Origin: a virus
DNA length: 64,000 nucleotides
Virus record (IMG/VR): IMGVR_UViG_3300020170_000001
Location: 1-64,000 of that record
Strand: one strand, 5' to 3'
The position numbers and the translations under genes were made by a program. Position 1 is the stretch's first letter; each line of letters opens with the position of its first letter. Below are positions 46,811-56,900 of this stretch, one piece after another. The notes beneath the pieces are model-generated. The model searched no databases and had not been told where the DNA came from. It was given only the letters and a program-made list of their open reading frames with translations.

Positions 46811-48064
46811 TCAGAAGAAGAATGCGGTTGAAGCGTGATGACTTTCCACCGGCGTGTCTTTGTCGACAGTAGCGTAGTGAATGTTGACGTCGAGCCCGTT
46901 GAAGCTGATGAAGGATTGAACCTCGGTGTTGGTCGCGTCCGCCGGAGGCAACCCTTCGATAGTGGCGTAGAAGCTGATGTTGTCTTCGCCGGGAGCTTCG
47001 AAGTCCCAGACGAAACTGGGGACGGTGAGGGAGCCAGATGTGTAGCGCCCGCCCTGGCCGTTTGGGCCGTCAAAATCGATCGGGATGCCGGTTGTCTCGA
47101 AGATGAGCAGCCCGGTCGGGATGGGACTGCTGGGGTAGCGCGAGTCATACTCCACGCCGAGCAGCCGCACAGAGTTCGGATCGGCCGCCGGTGTTCCCGC
47201 CGCACTCGTCTCAGCGTAGATCCGAAACGTCACCGCATTCACCAACAGTGGACCGCCGGTCCCCGACGACACGATCGTCACGGAGCAGACGATGGCACCG
47301 GTCACATAGACGCGCCGGATTGTCATCTGGGACATGGGAGCGTACTGGCCTGTGTAGTCGACGCTTCGTTGGTTATAGGCAGCACTGAGGCGAGCCCGAA
47401 TGACCTGGAAGTCGATCATCCCGGCAGTGCTGAAGTTCGACGTTCGGGTCAAGAAGGGACTGTGGCTGATCGTGTAGGCGTCGAATACCTGAACGGCGCA
47501 CAGGATGTGGTAGGAGTTATGGGTGTAGAAGGCAACGACGTCAAGTGTGGTCACTGAACCGTCGGCATATTCCGTCACTTGATGCTGGACCGTCGCTCCT
47601 CGCGGCCAGAAGTAGTCGAGCAGCATTCGAGAGTGAGACGGCGGACCGGCCGCAGTAAGTCGCAGCAGAGGGACGATGCGCCAGTTCGGGTCGCCCCTGG
47701 CAACCAGGTGGAAAAGGCGGACATAGTCGGACGGCATCGGCGAGTACGACGAAACTACTGAGTTGGTCAGGTAGTTGGGATTGAAGGGTGTCGTGCTCCA
47801 GGTCCGGGCGGGGGCGCGCACATCAAGGGCATCGAGACTGGTATTGGTGAGGCCTCGCCGGTATACCAGTTCGTACCCCCAGGCGGGAACCATCCATCGA
47901 TGGTTTACGCCGTGGTAGATGTTCAGGGAGCGAATCACCGTGTCTTCACCTGCACCGACCGGGACCGGGGCCCATCGGCCGTCCGGGGTGTAAATCCAGA
48001 GTTGCTTTCCGGAGGTGCCGGTGCCGTAGATCTGTGCGCCGGAGGGCTTGGAGAGGTCAGTCAT
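46811..48064 (-). CDS. Tail fibre or minor tail protein, 417 aa
   Basis: Beta-rich protein without membrane or enzymatic motifs (QIYGTGTSGKQLWIYTPDGR..., FVWDFEAPGEDNISFYATIE), last gene of the tail module. Its ATG overlaps the stop of the preceding minor tail gene by 8 nt. The position suggests a receptor-binding or tip component. Confidence 0.6.
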   Translation of the reverse strand: MTDLSKPSGAQIYGTGTSGKQLWIYTPDGRWAPVPVGAGEDTVIRSLNIYHGVNHRWMVPAWGYELVYRRGLTNTSLDALDVRAPARTWSTTPFNPNYLTNSVVSSYSPMPSDYVRLFHLVARGDPNWRIVPLLRLTAAGPPSHSRMLLDYFWPRGATVQHQVTEYADGSVTTLDVVAFYTHNSYHILCAVQVFDAYTISHSPFLTRTSNFSTAGMIDFQVIRARLSAAYNQRSVDYTGQYAPMSQMTIRRVYVTGAIVCSVTIVSSGTGGPLLVNAVTFRIYAETSAAGTPAADPNSVRLLGVEYDSRYPSSPIPTGLLIFETTGIPIDFDGPNGQGGRYTSGSLTVPSFVWDFEAPGEDNISFYATIEGLPPADATNTEVQSFISFNGLDVNIHYATVDKDTPVESHHASTAFFF

Positions 48065-49655
48065 AAGTCTCCAGCCAGAAGTCTCCAGGGCTGACGGTGA
48101 CGTTGGACTGGGTTGCCGGGTCTACGGACTGGACGAATACCCGCGGGCCGCCGGTTCCGCCGCCTGAGCCGGTGGCCGGGTCTCCTGGCTCCCATTTCCC
48201 GGTCGTGGCGTTGTAGACCAGGGTGCTCCCGTCGGCGGGGGTGCCGGGTATCGCGATCTCTTTGAGATCGGCGAGGCTGTAGTTTCGCGGGTTGTTGATC
48301 AGCTGGGTGATCTGCTTTTCCAGCTCCAGCAGCTTCGCGTCGATCAGCGACTGCAGGGTCAGCTCGCAGTCGGGGACGGTCTGGTCGGAGGCGAGGCTAA
48401 CGGTGATCGCCATGACCCGGTATTTCGTTGGGGGTCCCGCCGCGGTCGGCGTGGAGCCGAACGTGTCGTCGTTGACGCCGACGTCGTCGCCGACGAAATA
48501 GTTTCGATACGGAACCCGGCCGGGCTCATCGTAGGCGACCTTGATGGTCCACTGATCTTTCTGGTCTTTGCTCTGCTGGATGTAGCGGTCGGCGATCTGG
48601 TCGCGCAATTTGGTGTCGGTGACGTTCTTATTGGTCTCGTTGCGCTGCTCGCGGATGTTCCAGGCGGCGACGCTGCGGGTGTCGAGCCGAATCGACTCAT
48701 CGCCATCAACGTCGACCGCAATGACCCTGTTGTAGATAGTCTCACGGTCGCGGACGCGCTCGTCGGAGATGATGTTGCCGGAGAAGAACCGGACGGTCTT
48801 GCTCCGGTCGGTGCCGATCCGGCGGCGAACGTCGAGTTTGAATCCGGGGTACATGAGCCATTCGAGGCGCTGCCCGAACCATTTGCTGTAGTCGCGCCCG
48901 GTGCAGTCGTTGAGGAATTCGAGCAGATTCTGCCCGGGCTCCTGCGGCTGGTATCCGGTGTTGGTGGCGACCTCCTCGATCGTCTTGACCACCTGGAAGT
49001 CCTGTTTCCCGCTGTCTTTGAGGGCGGTGAACATCAGGGTCACGAAGGGGACGACTCCGCGGCGCTGGGCGGCCTTAAAGACGGTGTACCACATCCGCAT
49101 CGTTGGCCAGTCGATCGGAAATCGCCACAGAAAGGCTGGCTGCGTGTCGTTCTGGGAGGTGGACCGCCAGATGTTGATGACGGTGTTGCTGCCGTCGGTG
49201 CTGGTCTGGTGCCCGATGATCGGCGGTTTGGTCGGCCAGCCAGGACGGTTGATGATCGCCCAGGTCAGGGCCTGGGCAATGCCGGGGCCGGCGATGGTGA
49301 TCCCGTGGGTGCCGTCGTCGCCGGTGACGGTCTGGGTGACGGTTTGTGCGAGCCAGGCGAAGCGGGGCACCCCATTGTCCCAGGCCTCGAACACGTATTC
49401 GTTGTTGAGCAGCACCCGTCGGGAGTTGCCATTGGACAGGATGTCGGTCCAGAAGGGGCTGTCGTAGTCCAGGGTGATGCTGCCCTGGCCGGGGCCGTTG
49501 AGTTCCTGGGTGAAGCTGAAGGCGGTGTATTCGCCGACGATGGCCACCAGCGACTTCATGTCCTTGTAGTCCAGGACCCGGATCTGCCAGCCGGTGGAGA
49601 TGTTGGGTTCCGGCGTGCCGATGCTCAGGAAACGGCTGTTAACGGTGCTGGGCAT
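48057..49655 (-). CDS. Minor tail protein, ReqiPepy6 gp37-like, 532 aa
   Basis: The N-terminal half (GWQIRVLDYKDMKSLVAIVG, FTQELNGPGQGSITLDYDSP, LLNNEYVFEAWDNGVPRFAW) and middle (NLLEFLNDCTGRDYSKWFGQ) resemble the siphovirus ReqiPepy6 gp37-like tail family, related to tail-associated baseplate proteins. The C-terminal ~60 residues are low complexity and Gly-rich. ATG 49653-49655 overlaps the next gene's stop (TGATG). Confidence 0.7.
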   Translation of the reverse strand: MPSTVNSRFLSIGTPEPNISTGWQIRVLDYKDMKSLVAIVGEYTAFSFTQELNGPGQGSITLDYDSPFWTDILSNGNSRRVLLNNEYVFEAWDNGVPRFAWLAQTVTQTVTGDDGTHGITIAGPGIAQALTWAIINRPGWPTKPPIIGHQTSTDGSNTVINIWRSTSQNDTQPAFLWRFPIDWPTMRMWYTVFKAAQRRGVVPFVTLMFTALKDSGKQDFQVVKTIEEVATNTGYQPQEPGQNLLEFLNDCTGRDYSKWFGQRLEWLMYPGFKLDVRRRIGTDRSKTVRFFSGNIISDERVRDRETIYNRVIAVDVDGDESIRLDTRSVAAWNIREQRNETNKNVTDTKLRDQIADRYIQQSKDQKDQWTIKVAYDEPGRVPYRNYFVGDDVGVNDDTFGSTPTAAGPPTKYRVMAITVSLASDQTVPDCELTLQSLIDAKLLELEKQITQLINNPRNYSLADLKEIAIPGTPADGSTLVYNATTGKWEPGDPATGSGGGTGGPRVFVQSVDPATQSNVTVSPGDFWLETYD

Positions 49656-50743
49656 CAGGCCTCCACGGTGAGCGCGTCGCCGGGGCCGTTGACGGCCGGG
49701 GCGGTGAAGGTGACCTCGTGGTGCTCGCAGGTGACGACGTCGCCGTCGATCGTGCGCGGGGTGAAGCCGCTGGCGGCGACCAGATGCCACGAGACGACGG
49801 GCAGCGGGGCGTCACCCAGGAGCAGGTGCCCGGTCGCGGGGAAGCCTTGGCCGAAGGCGGTGACCAGCTCGCCGGTGTTCGGGCCGGCCGGGTCGAAGTG
49901 CCAGAGGTGGATGGGCCGGGCCGCGAGGGGGTCCGCGGTCCAGGTGACCGGCAGCGTGACGGTGACGAGCTGGGCGCTGACGAAGAAGGAGCGCGCAGCA
50001 GTCCAGCCGAGCTGCTCGACGCCGTTGAACAGCAGCCGGGCCCGCCAGTAGGTGGTGTCGGGGACCGCGCTGGCGGGGGTGATGATGGCTCCGCCGTCGA
50101 CCGCCGGGGCAGTCGCTACGAGGGTGACGGGGTGGAGGAATCCTGCGTTGTCGTCGTATTGGATCTCGATGGTGTAGGTGAGCGTCTCGTCGTGAGCGGC
50201 AAGGACGACCATGAAACTTGGTGTCGCGGTGCCGACGGTCACGCCATCCTCCGGTGAGGACAGCGTAAGCAGGGCGGAGACCGCAACCGCGCTCGTGCTC
50301 AGGGACAGCGCTATCGCTGGGACGGCCTCGGCGGACGTGCCGGACAGCCCGGCGGCGACGGTAATGGCGGGGCAGGCGACGATGCCCGAATCGCCGAGCA
50401 GGCGGGTGACCGTGACGGTGAGGGTGACCGCGAGCGACGCCGGGTCGAGTAGAACCGACGGGTCGGTCAGGGTCGCGGTGATGCCCTGCGAGATGGTGAT
50501 CGCTGCCGGGTCGAGCGGCACCGCCAGGTCGGTCAGGGTTGCCGTGAGGGTGATCGCGGTGGCGACGACCGCCGGGTCGAGCTGTAGAGAAACGTCGGAC
50601 AGCGTCGCCGCGATGGTGATCGCGGTGGCGATCGCCGCCGGGTTGAGCGCTACTGGCCCGCCGGGGTCCGGCGGCTCAGGCGTGACAACGATGGTACGGG
50701 TGACGACAACCGGCGCGGCTGCGTCGTCGATCAGCGTGGCCAC
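49655..50743 (-). CDS. Tail protein with tandem repeats and Fn3-like domain, 362 aa
   Basis: About residues 30-125 contain four ~23-residue repeats of the type LDPAVVATAITLTATLTDL. The second half is beta-rich (PSFMVVLAAHDETLTYTIEI, YWRARLLFNGVEQLG), resembling Fn3/Ig-like virion domains. GAGGGGG precedes the GTG at 50741-50743. Probably a tail surface or adhesin component. Confidence 0.65.
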   Translation of the reverse strand: MATLIDDAAAPVVVTRTIVVTPEPPDPGGPVALNPAAIATAITIAATLSDVSLQLDPAVVATAITLTATLTDLAVPLDPAAITISQGITATLTDPSVLLDPASLAVTLTVTVTRLLGDSGIVACPAITVAAGLSGTSAEAVPAIALSLSTSAVAVSALLTLSSPEDGVTVGTATPSFMVVLAAHDETLTYTIEIQYDDNAGFLHPVTLVATAPAVDGGAIITPASAVPDTTYWRARLLFNGVEQLGWTAARSFFVSAQLVTVTLPVTWTADPLAARPIHLWHFDPAGPNTGELVTAFGQGFPATGHLLLGDAPLPVVSWHLVAASGFTPRTIDGDVVTCEHHEVTFTAPAVNGPGDALTVEA

Positions 50744-50756
50744 AACTCGCCCCCTC

Positions 50757-50855
50757 TTACGCGGATGTCGGCAGCGTCATTCGCGGGGCGACGATGATGG
50801 TGCGGACCACGACCACCGGCACGCCGCTGTCGTCGGGGACCGTCGCGGACGGCAT
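50757..50855 (-). CDS. Micro-ORF resembling the next gene's N-terminus, 32 aa
   Basis: ATG 50853-50855 overlaps the upstream stop (TGATG). The product VPVVVVRTIIVAP matches APVVVTRTIVVTP at the start of the 362-aa tail protein just downstream, so it looks like a duplicated and truncated N-terminus that remains in frame. Confidence 0.5.
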   Translation of the reverse strand: MPSATVPDDSGVPVVVVRTIIVAPRMTLPTSA

Positions 50856-51727
50856 CACTCCCACCTGATGGCGGCGCAGTGGGCGGCAATCTGGGTGGCC
50901 GACCAGTAGTTCATGGCGACACCTACCGGCAGCCAGGTATGACTGGAGCCGAGCACCGTCGCGGTGAACGGGGTCAGCGCCCCGAATTCGGCGTTGAAGT
51001 AGGTCAGGCTGCCCAGCGACGGCGCGACCCCGGGCACCATCATGTAGTGCCGGAAGACGTTGACATTCGCCCCGGCCGAGCTGGAGATTGCGGCTTTCGA
51101 CGGAACCAGCCCCGGCACGAAGTTCGCGTCGAGCGCGGGCGACGCTGATCCGAATAGGCTGCGGCTCTGTGTGGCGGACGCCTGCGGCGTGGTGTTGGAC
51201 TCGCACAGGAACCCGCTGGCCAGGGCGGTACCGGTCGCGTCGCGTGCCCGATCGATCACCAGCGCACAAACGGCGTTGTTCACGACGTCCGAGGCCTTGT
51301 ATGTGTGGCCGAGCACCATCGTGAAGGTGCCATCCGTATAACAGGCATATGAGTTGAGCGACGCTTGGAAGGTGCCCATGCTGTTGGAGTTGACGTCAAA
51401 GCGGGGCGTCGACAACGCTCCGGCCCCGTCGGTGGCTCCCGAGACCTGCGCAGTCACGATGGGGCGGCCACTGGAGTCGTTGGCAAGGGTCAGCTTCAAG
51501 AAGATCGGCGTGGTGCTCTGCAACGTGTCCGGGAACTTATAGACGCGGTAGCCGAACGAGACGCTAGCCCCGAAGCTGGAGGGGGTTGCGGTGAGGTCGA
51601 GCTGCCCGGTGTCGCTGGTGGCGACCAGGCCGGCGGCGATCACCAGATCGTTGACGGCGTTCAGCCACGCTTTCGCCGTGGTCCCGGAGGCGTTGCTCCA
51701 GGAGAAATTGCTGATGGCGGTGGTCAT
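50855..51727 (-). CDS. Virion-associated tail protein, 290 aa
   Basis: Ser/Thr/Ala-rich beta protein (MTTAISNFSWSNASGTTAKA..., VSFGYRVYKFPDTLQSTTPI), typical of tail fibre or decoration proteins. It lies between tail genes. No specific family recognised. Confidence 0.6.
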   Translation of the reverse strand: MTTAISNFSWSNASGTTAKAWLNAVNDLVIAAGLVATSDTGQLDLTATPSSFGASVSFGYRVYKFPDTLQSTTPIFLKLTLANDSSGRPIVTAQVSGATDGAGALSTPRFDVNSNSMGTFQASLNSYACYTDGTFTMVLGHTYKASDVVNNAVCALVIDRARDATGTALASGFLCESNTTPQASATQSRSLFGSASPALDANFVPGLVPSKAAISSSAGANVNVFRHYMMVPGVAPSLGSLTYFNAEFGALTPFTATVLGSSHTWLPVGVAMNYWSATQIAAHCAAIRWE

Positions 51728-51730
51728 CGG

Positions 51731-52138
51731 TCAGACCGCCGTCAGCGACAACGAGCCGGCCGCCAGGGTCGGCACGGCACCGGTGGTGATGGTGCGGGGC
51801 GTGCCCAGCAGCGAGTACGCCACCACCGAGCCGGACGCGCCGTCCTTGAGGACCACATGCGTCACGGTCCCCCAGTTGCCGGTTGCGGTCGGGAACACGA
51901 TGGACACGCCGTTGGTTTTGGCTCCCGAGGCTGCGGCCGGGAAGTTCGTCGCGTTGTTGGTGACCGCGACGACCGCGTAGCCGTTACCGGACGGTTCGGT
52001 GACGTTGCCGCCGGTGGCCGTTGGGGTGGTCGTGGATAGCCCGACGTAGTAGGTGGCGGGTGCGTTGGTCGCGCCGGCCGCGCCGGCCCCGAACCGGCTA
52101 TCCAGCACGTTGTTCAATTGCGCGGTCACGAGCGGCAT
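51731..52138 (-). CDS. Phage tail fibre-type protein, 135 aa
   Basis: The pattern YYVGLSTTTPTATGGNVTEP, GYAVVAVTNNATNFPAA, VFPTATGNWGTVTHVVLKDG is a familiar siphovirus tail fibre family. ATG 52136-52138 has GGAGG 9 nt upstream. Structural. Confidence 0.7.
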   Translation of the reverse strand: MPLVTAQLNNVLDSRFGAGAAGATNAPATYYVGLSTTTPTATGGNVTEPSGNGYAVVAVTNNATNFPAAASGAKTNGVSIVFPTATGNWGTVTHVVLKDGASGSVVAYSLLGTPRTITTGAVPTLAAGSLSLTAV

Positions 52139-52180
52139 TGCCGGCAACCTCCATTTCTTTGTGGTCGTTCGACTGATCAG

Positions 52181-52615
52181 TCAGACGCTGCTGATGTTGA
52201 CGATGCCTGAGGGAAATGACAGCTGGAATGGTTCGGCGGCGTACGTACGGTCCGCGCCGAAGTCGATGAGTCCGATCAAATTGCTGGTGGCGTTGCTGCC
52301 GCCGACCCGGTAGATAACCGCGTAGCGGCACGTGGCGGTTAGGCTCGCCCAACTGGTCGGGTCGGCACTGACGGACGTGACGTTGGTCGCGGCGTTGTAG
52401 CTGATGACCTTGTTTGCCAGGGCGTTTCCGCCTGCGGTGTAGCCGGTGCCGGACACCTCGTTGGCGACGACGTCCGCGAAGCTGACGTGGGTGTCGAAAT
52501 TGGGCGTATAGCCGCTGGTGAGAAGCGCCGCCTTGGTGGTGTCAGCAGTGATGTTGTGGACGCCGGCCAACAGGTCCTGCTGGAACTGCCCGTAGGGCGT
52601 CGCCGTGACGGTCAT
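52181..52615 (-). CDS. Virion structural protein, 144 aa
   Basis: Begins MTVTATPYGQFQQDLLAGVH with LTSGYTPNFDTHVSFADVVA and DFGADRTYAAEPFQLSFPSG, similar in style to small tail tip or decoration proteins of actinophages. The start lies 3 nt after the upstream stop. Confidence 0.6.
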   Translation of the reverse strand: MTVTATPYGQFQQDLLAGVHNITADTTKAALLTSGYTPNFDTHVSFADVVANEVSGTGYTAGGNALANKVISYNAATNVTSVSADPTSWASLTATCRYAVIYRVGGSNATSNLIGLIDFGADRTYAAEPFQLSFPSGIVNISSV

Positions 52616-52617
52616 GA

Positions 52618-53010
52618 TCAGTCTTTCGTGTCGAGCGGGATGTTGGGCGTGGTCGAGGTATCGGTCGGGCTGCTCCAGCCGGCCGGAACGGCGGCCAACG
52701 CCGCCGCATAGCCGCCGGGGCCGTCCGTGCTGGCCGTGACGCGGCGCAGCCAGAAGGTGGCACTGGTCGCGCCGGGTGGGATGTCGCCCAGGGCGACCGA
52801 GTCGGCGAAGGTGTCGCCGTCGACGGAGAGCCACAGCTGGACCGCGTCGGTGCCGGTGAGGCTCACGCTGACGTCTTTCGCCTGGTAGAGGTCGCTGAGA
52901 TTCAGCACGCGCAGTTGGGTGTCGTCGCTGGACTGCGGCGCGACCGTGCCGAGGTCGAGGGCAGTGACCATGCTGATGGTTTCCACCAGGTAGAAGGCAA
53001 GGGTCTCCAT
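52618..53010 (-). CDS. Virion structural protein, 130 aa
   Basis: Beta-rich (VSVSLTGTDAVQLWLSVDG, ATSATFWLRRVTASTDGPGG), probably an Ig-like or fibre domain. ATG 53008-53010 is preferred. Upstream sequence is Arg-rich shadow. Sits between tail genes. Confidence 0.6.
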   Translation of the reverse strand: METLAFYLVETISMVTALDLGTVAPQSSDDTQLRVLNLSDLYQAKDVSVSLTGTDAVQLWLSVDGDTFADSVALGDIPPGATSATFWLRRVTASTDGPGGYAAALAAVPAGWSSPTDTSTTPNIPLDTKD

Positions 53011-53020
53011 ACGCCGCCGC

Positions 53021-53959
53021 CTACACGTACGGGGGTCGGAAGGTGATGACGGCTTGCCCGTCACCCGCGGCGGCGGTGAGCTTGAGCTTGTTCATGCCGG
53101 GCAGCAGGGTCACCCACCAGCGGGCCCCATAGCTCGAAATCTGGCCGACCTTGTTGACATTGCCGGAAGACTTGACCTGCTCGGCGGTGAACCGGTTGAC
53201 CACCAGCTGGACGGTCTCCAGCAGCTGAATCACGCCGTCGTACTTCACCCAGCTGTCCGGCTCGGTGGACATGTTGGTGATCACCGGCGTATCGAGGTAG
53301 CCACTGATCTCGACCTGCATGTATCCGCTGGCGGCGATGTCGTGACCGTCGTTCCACACGTAGACGGTCTCGCCCGGGTTGAGAGTGACGCTGACGGTGC
53401 TGCCGTAGAAGTACGGATCCGCCAAAGTGAAGTCGAGCTGGAAGTCCGACCGCAACCGGCCAGTCATGCTGGGGGCCATGGTGCCGGTCATCTCGGCCCA
53501 GGCGAAGGCGGTGAGCAGATGGTCGCCGGGCGGCGGAGCGCCGGGGTCACCTTGGATGCAGATGTCGCCGGTCCGGGTGCTCGGGAAGTCGGGGGCGGTC
53601 AGCCGCCAGCGGCGGTACAGCTTGACCCGCTGGTCGTTGAGCAGGCTGTGCCGAAAGACCAGCCGGCGCAGCGCATCCCAGTTGTTGTTCCACTGCAGAC
53701 GCTGGTTGAACGGGGCTTCCCCGGTGCTCGGGTCGAAGCCGACCATGAACATGACCAGGGTGATCGGGCGGGCATCCGGTAGCTTGCGCCGGTGCACCTG
53801 GCCCGGTCGGTACGCGAAGGTCATGTCGGAGCCGCGCCGCGGGGGCAGGTCGTAGCGCGACCCTCCGACGGTCGTGACCGCCCATCCCCACTGGTGCAGC
53901 GAGACCTCCTGGCCGTCGACCCCGACGATGCTCCAGAACTCCTCGGTCGAGTTGCTCAC
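53021..53959 (-). CDS. Minor tail protein, distal tail-like, 312 aa
   Basis: Gene directly after the tape measure gene, the usual place of the distal tail protein. The N-terminal domain (GQEVSLHQWGWAVTTVGGSR, FAYRPGQVHRRKLPDARPIT) and galectin-like beta C-terminal half (TVSVTLNPGETVYVWNDGHD) fit Dit/minor tail proteins. GTG start with TAGGAGAGCC upstream. Confidence 0.7.
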   Translation of the reverse strand: MSNSTEEFWSIVGVDGQEVSLHQWGWAVTTVGGSRYDLPPRRGSDMTFAYRPGQVHRRKLPDARPITLVMFMVGFDPSTGEAPFNQRLQWNNNWDALRRLVFRHSLLNDQRVKLYRRWRLTAPDFPSTRTGDICIQGDPGAPPPGDHLLTAFAWAEMTGTMAPSMTGRLRSDFQLDFTLADPYFYGSTVSVTLNPGETVYVWNDGHDIAASGYMQVEISGYLDTPVITNMSTEPDSWVKYDGVIQLLETVQLVVNRFTAEQVKSSGNVNKVGQISSYGARWWVTLLPGMNKLKLTAAAGDGQAVITFRPPYV

Positions 53960-53972
53960 GGCTCTCCTACCT

Positions 53973-56900
53973 TCAGCGCCGGTGCCGGATGTTGGCGATC
54001 TGGACCTGGCGGCGCAGGGAGAATTCGGCGGCCTCCCGGACCGGGTTGTGGATCGTCACATCGCCCATGAGCGGAGCGTGGTTGACGGTGTGATTGACGA
54101 TCGTCGGAACTGCCCCGGTCAGCGCGCTGACGTTGGGCGGGACGATCGACATCACCGGCGGTGCCGTTGCCGCGGACAGGCCCCGGTAGAAAATGGCGGG
54201 GTCGATGCGGCCCTCGTTGTAATCGCTGAGGAACTGCTTGCCGTAGGGCTGGACCACCTTGGAGCGCCGAACGACGAATTCCTCAGGCGTGGCCATCACC
54301 CGGGCGGTGTCCTCGATGCCCTGGTAGATGCCGGTGACCAGGCCGCCGGACATCTTGCCCTGGTAACCCTCCTGGGTGTCCGCGCTTGCCCGGTCGAACA
54401 GACCCTTCGCCCAGTTCCACAGGTCTTTCGCCCCGGTGAACAGGTCCGAGATGTGGATATGGGCTTTCAGCCCTTGGAAGAACCCGGTGATGGGCTTGAC
54501 GATGTGGTTGTAGAGCATGCCGGGCAGCGACGCGATGGCGTTCGGCAGGGTCTTGGTGAAGAAGTTCGGCAGTGTCTGGGTGAAGAAGTTGGTGATCGGG
54601 TCGATCACGTGGGTCTTGAACCAATGTGGGGCAGCGGCGAACCACTTCGGAATGGTGTCGGTGAAGAACTTCGGCACAGATTCGAAGATGAACCTGTGCA
54701 GCGGGGACACGATGTGCTGCTGGAACCAGTGCCAGCCGGTTTCGAACCAGTGCGGGATGGTCTTGGTGAAGAAGCCGGGGATCCCCCGCACGAACGCGAC
54801 GAAGGGGTTCCAGAGAGTGCGGACGATCCAACTCCACGCAGCGGCGGCGTTATGCGGAATTGTCTGCGTGAAGAAGATGGAGATGGTCCGGGGCAGATCG
54901 ACGAGGAAGAACCGCGCCAGCCTGCCGATGGTGCGGAAGACAAAGTCGAAGGCGACCCCGGCGAAATGCGGCAAGGTCTTGGTGAAAAAGTTTCCGACAG
55001 CCTTCGGCAGATCGACAACGAAGAACCTGGCGACGCGACCGAGCAGCCGGAAGAAGAAGTCAAATGCCTTGCCGGGAAGGCTCGGCAGGGTCTTGGTGAA
55101 GAAGTCGCCGATTGAGCTGGCCATGTGCCGGGCGAAGCCGGGGACGGTCTTGGTGAAGAAGTCGCCGACGCCACCGGCAGCCGATTTCACGGAACTCAGG
55201 ATGGACTTGCCGATGTCGGTCTTCGCCACCGCAGCGGCAAGCAGTCCGACCGGCCCGGCAACCAACCCGGCCTTCGCAACCCCCGAATCGGGCTTGTCCC
55301 GGTCGCCCCCGGCGAGGAAGTTCTCGACCCCGTGAAAACCGGAACTGATCTTGCTGCCGACGAAATGGCGCAGGTTCTTGTCCCGCGCCAGGCTGTAGAC
55401 CCCGGCGATCGCACCGCCAACCACGCCGCCCACAGCGGTGCCGAGGCCGGGGATGACCGAGCCGATCGTCGCACCGATGCCTGCGCCGGTGGCGACGGCA
55501 CCGAGACCGCGGGAAAGGCTGGCCCGGTCGTCTGCGTTCTTGACAGTGCGGTTGATCAGGTAGTCGCCGCCGAGTTGGGCGGCGGTGCCCAGAACAGCGG
55601 AGACGATGCCGCCTCGGGCACCGCGCAGAAATGCGGAGCCACCCCGAGCGAGCAGGCTCTTACCGCCAGCCTCGGCGGCCGTCTCGGCGACCCCGGCGGC
55701 CGTGGTGGTCGCGGCACGCCGCCCTACGGCGACGGTGGCGGTCTTGACGGGTCGCTCGGGAAGCCCAACGGACCCCTCGTCACCGCTCGGCCACAGCTTG
55801 CTCAGGACCCGACGCAAGACACTGGGCTTGCCGGTCCCGGTTGCGGCGCTTTCCACGGCAGACTCCGCAGCGCCTTCGGCGACCGATGCCGCGACCCCCC
55901 GCCGCCAGGGGATCAGCCGCCGGAGCCGCCCAAAGCGGCTCCGAGAAGCCGTGCCGGCGACATCCTTCTCCGCAGCACTCGCGGCGTCCTTTTCCGCGCT
56001 GGCGAGCTTGTCCTTGGCCCGGTGCTTGCCGCCTTTGCCCTCGTCCTCACCGTCGGGCAGGTCGTTGCCGAGGCTTCCCGCCCCGCCGGTGTTAATGGCG
56101 ATCTGCCGCAGGTACGCCTCCATGCGCCGCAGGACGGTGACGACCGCGGTGTTGCTGTCCCCCCCGGTCAGGGCGTTGACGACGCCAGCAGCCTTGCCCG
56201 AGGCTCCGCCCGGCAGGGCGTTCTTGAGTTTGTCGACAACCCCCAGCCCTTTGAGGATTCTGAAGATGAGCGTGTCGATACGAGTCAGCGACGCGACGAG
56301 GGCTGCGCCGAAGACGAGACCAAAGGCGATGCTGAGCGCCTTGAACGCGGTGTGGAAGCCCTTGACATGTTCGGAGAGCCAGTCGATCGCGCCGACGACA
56401 TCGCTGATCCCTCCGGCGATGGTCTTGAAGACGGTGCCGATGGCTCCGAGGCCTTGGAACCCTCCGCTCTGGGCGAACGAGGCGACGGCGCGCACGATGC
56501 TGCCGATCCCGTCGGCGAGCTTGGAGATCGCGCCGGACTTCGACAAATTGTCGAAGATCGTTGCGAGGCCGGGGAGCCACTTGGTGGAGATGTTCTTGAG
56601 GAGGGCCTCGGCCTCCTTCATGTTGGAGGGGTCGCTGAACAGCCGTCCGAAGAACCGACCGGCCGCGCTCAGGAAACCGACGACCTCTTTCAACAATGGC
56701 TTGACGTTCGTCAGCCATTTCTGGAATCCGCTGTTTGGGTCGCGGGCCTGCTCGCCGAGTTTCCGGAACGTCTCGGAAATGTTGAGCAGGCCCTTGTTGA
56801 ACCAGGTGGTGAAGTCTTCCTGCCCGGCGCGTTTCGGGTCGGGGTTGAGCGCCTGGAAGAATCCGACGAGCCCGGCGGCGAAATTCTTGACGACCGGCCA

